Assembly: GCA_003008705.1 (NCBI GenBank)
Contig: PDUO01000012.1
Location: 882,870-946,869 of the forward strand
From: Pezicula radicicola
Taxonomy: Eukaryota; Ascomycota; Leotiomycetes; Helotiales; Dermateaceae
Reading direction: 5' to 3'
Length of the DNA stretch: 64,000 bases
Position numbers and translations under genes: made by a program. Numbering within the stretch: position 1 is the stretch's first letter; each line of letters opens with the position of its first letter. The notes beneath the pieces were generated by a model. It had not been told where the DNA came from and made no database searches. It was given only the letters and a program-made list of their open reading frames with translations. Below, piece by piece: positions 58,765 to 64,000 of this stretch.

Positions 58765-61206
58765 ATGGCTACTCAATTCAGTGACCTTCCTCCGGAGATT
58801 CGCACCAAAATATTTGAACTTGTACTTACATCTGAACGCAAACCTCGTGTGGTCGAAGTCTACATGAAAAATAATGGTCAAATCATTTCGAAAACCAGAC
58901 CTCCCTCGCTTTCACACGTCAACCGCGAATCAAGATATCTTACACTCAAAGCTTACAAACCATGGCTACGTCAATTCAAAGATACGAAGGATTTCAAGCC
59001 GTGGGCTCCACTGGTTGGAAAGTTGGCCCCTGAAAAGGTGTCAGGCCTCAATCATGTCTTTTTTGACCTAGAATTGGACACTCTTTTATTCTCCGGTCGT
59101 GAGTCCGCCATTTACGGTCTCGGACGGCTTGAGAAGTACCATTTGGGGTCCATGGCGCTTAATATAACCGGCTATTTACATTTCCAATCCGTTGCTCATG
59201 CCTTGCGGGAGATCAAGAACCTCAAATCTCTCTTCCTTTTTGACGACAAGATGGGGTACGGGACAGAATTCAAAGTATCCAGGATATCAAAGTACTTGCA
59301 TACGATCGAAGAAAGGGAGACGATGAGGCCCATGAAAAGGATTCCAAATTATACTGCGCCAAGGGTGTTCTGTCAAGAGATCAAATCAAACGAGTTGCCG
59401 TTCCATAGGCCTTGGACAACCTACAAATTTCCAGCAGGTTATGCGGAGATCGTTCAGCGGAACCCTCTGCCTACATTGCCAGAAGCTCTATCGGGTGATG
59501 ATTCCCCCCAGCTTTCAGCGACTTCGAGGAAACGGAAACCTGATCAGGATGAGCTATCTGAAGTCCTCACAAAAAGGTCTAGAAACAATTTTCTTTATCT
59601 TCGAACTCACCAAGGAACCGAAGAACAGCAACGACTGAAGAAAGAGGCTAAACAGGCCAGATTGGAGAAACTCAAGATGAGAGCTCAAGCTTACAACAAG
59701 AGGGACGAGGAGGAACGGATTCAACTTCAAAGAGAGGGGGCACCGCATCCAGGAAGGACAAGCCAGGAGCGCAAAAGTGTCACTTGGCACGAAATAGTAG
59801 AAGTAAACCTGTTGCTCGAAGACCAGTCTACCAGAAGAAGTGCGCAAGAAAGCACCGAACCACTCTACGAAAGAACAAGAACAATGGATTGCAGCGAAGA
59901 CGAAGTCCTGGTTGAGCAGTCAAAACCACAGACGACCCAGCAAGCCCTTTCGATTACTGAGAAGCACTGTGCGGCTGAGCAGCATACCACTGTCATAGTC
60001 ACGAACAAGGATACTCAGTCAAGTAATGTCCTTGGAGCCGTAACAGATAGACTCAATATCCCTAAAAGTCCAACATCCAAGCAGCGGACAGTGGCCAAAG
60101 AAGGACAAGGGAAAACCACAACGTCGGCGAAACCATTAAAAAGGATGAGGGTCCGGATCCAGTCCAATATCTCATCTAACGAGTTGCCATCATTTCAAAC
60201 GCAGGAGGTACTCGATATCACCCAGTTCTGGGGAGGACAAGCACACCCGACGGAGACACCAGAGTACGATTCTCTAACAAAGTCAGTTCAACTCGTCACT
60301 TGGGAAGAGTCCAGTCCTCTTCGTCAAGATTCCTACCTGTTCCCGACTGTATCGGGTTCTACTGCTCAAGAGCAATTTCTAGAAGTCGGTACATATGCAG
60401 ACCATGGAACGCCAGCAAAATCTCATCCTGAAGCGAACTCCCCCTCTGTGGTATCGAGAAGTGATCTTGCTGAGGTCCACACCCATTTTGGAGCTGGCAA
60501 CAATCCGGGTTCATTGCTTAGTCCTCCTATCTCTCCTCTAGCACCGATCGCAATATCTGATAGCGTGCAATCTCCAACTTCTTGTCCTCCTATTTCGTTG
60601 GCACATACACATCCGTTGTTTGGAATTGACAGCAGCCCGGGGTTCTCGCTTGGACAGATGACTCTTAAATCACCAGTCTCGACTCAGCCTTTTGGCCAGA
60701 CTACTGATCTTAACGAGGAAGCTATTCCCAGTGGGCCTGACATGACAGCGAGTATCGCAACAACACCTGAAACCACGGAAAATGAAGCTGTCCCATTGAC
60801 AATACCAGGCTCCGAACCATCTGAATCAGAAGATTCATCACCCATATACTTTCCCGAAGAGTTCATGGCTCAACGGACAACATCCGATGGTGTTGAGATC
60901 TTAGTCCGCTGGAAAGACTATCCCGCTGAGATAGATTGGACATGGGAGTCAGTGGAAACATTAAGGGAAGATGTTCCAGAAATGTTAGATGCCTGGTTGC
61001 TCCGAGATTCAGAAAAGGTTGAAGGACAAGTTGAAGTCTATGTAGTGGAGGAAATACTGGGCAAGAAGACGATTCGCGGAGTTCAGCATTATTTGGTTAG
61101 TTGGAAGGGATATCCAGCTGTTGAGGATAGGACATGGGAGCCGAGTCAGAGGCTTAAGATTGATGTTCCTCGTCTGGTTGAGATGTTTGAGCGAAGGAGG
61201 AAGTAG
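58765..61206 (+). CDS. 2EXR-domain protein with two chromodomains
   Basis: A single exon of 813 residues with a strong start context (CACCATGG). The N-terminus is a fungal 2EXR domain: FSDLPPEIRTKIFELVL at 5-21, PPSLSHVNRESRYLTLKAY at about 47-65 and FFDLELDTLLFSG at about 94-106. A basic, Lys/Arg/Glu-rich helix lies near 290-335 (KKEAKQARLEKLKMRAQAYN). A long Ser/Thr/Pro-rich disordered region follows. Two chromodomains end the protein: the first at about 693-748 (EILVRWKDYPAEIDWTWESV), the second at about 757-813 (YVVEEILGKK, HYLVSWKGYPAVEDRTWEPS). Both keep the WK-Y-P and TWE landmarks, so methyl-lysine reading is possible. The second resembles chromodomains of Ty3/gypsy integrases. The combination suggests a chromatin protein; the 2EXR role is unknown. 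Confidence 0.88.
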   Translation: MATQFSDLPPEIRTKIFELVLTSERKPRVVEVYMKNNGQIISKTRPPSLSHVNRESRYLTLKAYKPWLRQFKDTKDFKPWAPLVGKLAPEKVSGLNHVFFDLELDTLLFSGRESAIYGLGRLEKYHLGSMALNITGYLHFQSVAHALREIKNLKSLFLFDDKMGYGTEFKVSRISKYLHTIEERETMRPMKRIPNYTAPRVFCQEIKSNELPFHRPWTTYKFPAGYAEIVQRNPLPTLPEALSGDDSPQLSATSRKRKPDQDELSEVLTKRSRNNFLYLRTHQGTEEQQRLKKEAKQARLEKLKMRAQAYNKRDEEERIQLQREGAPHPGRTSQERKSVTWHEIVEVNLLLEDQSTRRSAQESTEPLYERTRTMDCSEDEVLVEQSKPQTTQQALSITEKHCAAEQHTTVIVTNKDTQSSNVLGAVTDRLNIPKSPTSKQRTVAKEGQGKTTTSAKPLKRMRVRIQSNISSNELPSFQTQEVLDITQFWGGQAHPTETPEYDSLTKSVQLVTWEESSPLRQDSYLFPTVSGSTAQEQFLEVGTYADHGTPAKSHPEANSPSVVSRSDLAEVHTHFGAGNNPGSLLSPPISPLAPIAISDSVQSPTSCPPISLAHTHPLFGIDSSPGFSLGQMTLKSPVSTQPFGQTTDLNEEAIPSGPDMTASIATTPETTENEAVPLTIPGSEPSESEDSSPIYFPEEFMAQRTTSDGVEILVRWKDYPAEIDWTWESVETLREDVPEMLDAWLLRDSEKVEGQVEVYVVEEILGKKTIRGVQHYLVSWKGYPAVEDRTWEPSQRLKIDVPRLVEMFERRRK

Positions 61207-61989
61207 CCATATATACCCCATTAGAATCTATTGGTTTGTATTTCACAAGCTGTCGCTCATATCTTTCCTTGGAATACTGCTGTAGTGTAAATCTCTGACA
61301 CCTTGGTTCGCTTACCATATTGAGCAGCAATTATCATCGGCATGTGAAGTGGCAGCCTTTGATTTACTTTTTTATCAAGGATTGGAGTAGCACTTGAAAC
61401 AGGACAAATACTATTTGCCGTTATTTTTAGCCGAGGTGCTGACATGGTAGATTTCAGGATTGAACATTTGAGGTAAATTCCTTCAGCCCCCAAAACTTCG
61501 CTCGATTTGGATAGCGCCGTAAGCAGTCTTTAGATACTCGGCCCCTAAGCGCTAATATGTCCACTAAATAACGACACATTGCCTTTTCTGACGCCTCCCT
61601 CTCTATCCATTGGTCATTTAAATGAGCTTAATGAAATTCCTAGCACATGGCTTCTTGGATTTCTACTAAGAAGGCTTGTCATGGTTGCATATGACCCACA
61701 CTAACAAGGCTGTAGACAATGAAAATCCATACAACCACTAGAACCTTGCAACGAGAACTGATCTCCTCTGCTGCCTTCGAGATAAGGTCCAGGAGCATAT
61801 AAGTAATAGATAATCCCACTTGCTAGTAAGAGTAGACGTCCCGCACCTACCGCTGTAAGATCCAAAACCTCAGCCTCACCTCCTCAGTGACTGAGTTGGT
61901 TTGAGCGTCAGGAATCATTATACTCTTGGTCCCTACACAGTTCTTACTATTCTTGAATTAAATTTGAAAGAAATTAGGGAGATATCATC
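61207..61989. other. Intergenic, no supported gene
   Basis: A minus-strand frame at 61257-61493 has an RLPLHMPMIIAAQYG segment vaguely like an ankyrin repeat but is too short to call. The rest is promoter of the next gene. Confidence 0.4.
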
Positions 61990-64000
61990 ATGTCTGGATC
62001 TTATCATCGACCAAATTCTGAGTCCGTTACCGACCAGGAGGAAGCGATCAGTAGTGTATCAAGCCCAGCTGCGCCAGGATACTTCCAATTCCAGCCAGAT
62101 ACGAAAATTACAGACTCCAAATCCAATATGCAGAGCCAAACTTTGGAACAAACGCAACCAAATTCTGATAAACCGCTGAGACCTAATGCACATAATAAAG
62201 GTAGAATGACCCACGAGTACCAATATCGCAATTTGGTCACCAACTGATCTTTACAGACGACACCAATGCACGCAAGGAACAGCAAGAATCACAACAACTA
62301 TTCGATATCGTAGAAAACCTCGAACATTTACCACTTCTTGACGCAAACGATCAACGAAGGCTCGAAACAACATGGCACGCACCAGCACAACTCCGCAGAC
62401 TTCTCGTTTGGGGTATTATCCGATGGCTAGTAACTGCTAGTCTTGTCGCCATAATCTATGGAGTTCTGTATTATTTCTCTCGACAGCCAGTAATGGATGA
62501 TACGCGGAAGAAGGTGAGCATGTTTTGGTCGGCGACCGATAATTGGTGGCCATAGCTAATTGTGATCACAGGCTTTCAACGTACTTATTATTGGAGCTTC
62601 TCTTGCCTTGGGTCTCAACATTGTGAGCAGTCTCAAAGCTATGGCCATAGACTTCCGATGGTGGCTTTTGAGTCTTCATGGAAGGCCATTACAACAGGTG
62701 AACCTTATTTTGAGGCTCGGTAGCCTGATTACGGTTGCGGAGCTGGGGTGGAACCATGCAAAGTTATCTCTCATGTCATTGTTATGCTTTTTGTGGATTT
62801 TGCTGAATATTGTACGTCCTTTTTTTCCCGCATGCAATTCGCATCCTTCGAGACGCTTCTTTGCTAACACTCATAGGCTGCACAAGTTGGACTCGCCATT
62901 TTGGGTATAACTTTCTCGGTGGATTCACAGTCGGCAATTGCAACAACGAGGAATGGAACTGTCCTTACGCCTGATCTGTCTCAAATATACCCGCAACTGA
63001 ACAGTACCGCAAATTCTAAAGAGAACCTTGCAGGACAGCAATATAGCGCCAATAAGTACGTCCTCAAACTTCTTTCCTTCAAACATTGAAGTGCTAACTT
63101 ATTCTTGCAGTTTTGGCATTATCTCTCTAAGTTACAGTTGGAACTGGGTTGAGAATATGCCAAAACCCGAAACAGTATGGACTCCCGACTCAGCCTGGTA
63201 TTTCGAAGCCGACGACGACAAATTCTGGCGAACAGTAGTCCTCGACTACAGTAGCGATTACTCAGTTCTAGTCTTCACAAATCGCACAATCGACACTACT
63301 TGGAGTTGCAACAGTTCCGCAGTTATTAAAGGAGGTGATGGGTCCACACAAAACTTGACACTTCTACTTGATACGAGTGGGAATACGACATCAAAATATC
63401 TACCTTTCGCTGGTGGATTAGATCAAACCACATTTATGACTGATCCGAATGACAATGATTGTGGTCCGGGGTGCAGTATAGTTGAGGCATTTGAAGCTTC
63501 TATGACTGAAGCCTGGTGGTATACATGTAACATCACTGTTGCTAACGTCACCAACGCAAATAAACCAGAACATCTCACGGGCCAGAATTTTACTAAGATG
63601 GCAGCAATGGCAATTGCATTAGAAGGCTATACAAATTCAGCCTTGAATACGACAACACAGTATCAATATTATCCAGCATCTGCCGTCTACGGGTTCCCGG
63701 CCTTAGGAAGCCACGACCAAATTGGTTGGCAGATTGGACAATTCGCCATTGGTGTGGTTGCTACTGCAGTTCAGTGGAATCCCGATGTACTAGTCGTGGG
63801 TAGAGAGCCAAGACAAGGTGTTGCACTCACTGTGGAGTGGCGATACGTTCACCTTATCTTATGCTTAACACTCGGATGTCAACTCATTCTGTGTATCATC
63901 AGCTCACTTATATCAAATATGGTTATTGTAATGGATGATAGTCCTCTCTCGATCTCAAGGCTTTTGAGACCGTTTGTTGATCGTTTGGGTCATGGTGGCA
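61990..64000 (+). CDS. Fungal multi-pass membrane glycoprotein, 3' end missing
   Basis: Exons 61990-62200, 62257-62513, 62572-62811, 62877-63055 and 63111 onward stay open to the window edge, so the C-terminus is cut off. The N-terminus is cytosolic and Ser/Gln-rich (DQEEAISSVSSPAAPGYFQF). Helix 1 is LLVWGIIRWLVTASLVAIIYG and helix 2 is FNVLIIGASLALGLNIVSSL. FRWWLLSLHGRPLQQVNLIL and LITVAELGW are typical of a large fungal membrane family of unknown function. A lumenal or extracellular region of about 300 residues carries many N-glycosylation sequons (NRT, NSS, NLT, NTT, NIT, NVT) and several cysteines. A further helix (HLILCLTLGCQLILCIISSL) then re-enters the membrane. No enzyme motif is seen; a surface or vacuolar role is inference. 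Confidence 0.82.

Noticed and set aside
61257..61493. Minus-strand frame with an ankyrin-like LPLHMPMIIAAQYG segment
   Set aside because: Only one weak half-repeat is visible; too little to separate from chance.

Overview
The window is nuclear DNA of a filamentous ascomycete (Pezizomycotina). Genes are interrupted by short introns, mostly about 45 to 90 nt, with GTANGT or GTGAGT donors, CTAAC-type branch points and YAG acceptors. Spacing is loose, and several AT-rich, gene-poor stretches hold degraded repeats. Many proteins are typical of this group: a Cdc14-type septation protein, a 2EXR-domain protein, fungal MFS transporters and a CsbD-like stress protein. The overall style would suit Leotiomycetes, but that narrower placement is an impression and was not tested.

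Layout. 1-11.9 kb is gene-poor: an eight-unit degenerate tandem array at the left edge, one small mitochondrial membrane protein gene, a duplicated AT-rich block, a MITE carrying a nested solo LTR, and a possible small cysteine-rich gene on the minus strand. 11.9-16.8 kb carries an amidase and a UDP-glycosyltransferase. 18.28-18.56 kb is an inverted-repeat element with a C-rich, telomere-like interior. 19.1-23.4 kb holds two convergent MFS transporters. 24.2-34.5 kb is the densest part: geranylgeranyl diphosphate synthase diverging from Cdc14, then a cysteine-rich membrane protein, a beta-catenin-like 1 homologue, an ankyrin relic and a PTEN-type phosphatase.

36.6-42.4 kb has a conserved coiled-coil protein, a short oxysterol-binding protein and the CsbD-like protein. 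42.4-46.3 kb is a gene-free AT-rich block with strand-asymmetric edges. 46.3-54.8 kb carries Exo70, a cyclin and a patatin/cPLA2-like phospholipase, all on the minus strand. 56.8-64 kb carries a GNAT acetyltransferase, a second MITE copy, a 2EXR plus double-chromodomain protein and a membrane glycoprotein cut by the window edge.

The genes do not form one pathway. Most are housekeeping: isoprenoid supply, septation, splicing-related, exocytosis, lipid handling and cell cycle. GGPP synthase has no terpene cyclase or P450 beside it, so it looks like the primary-metabolism enzyme. The features most worth following up are the left-edge tandem array, the 2EXR-chromodomain fusion, the nested LTR-in-MITE, the inverted-repeat element, a GC-AG intron required by the beta-catenin-like gene, and the possible cysteine-rich gene. 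Exon models were built by hand, and all complete models except the cysteine-rich candidate close in frame.
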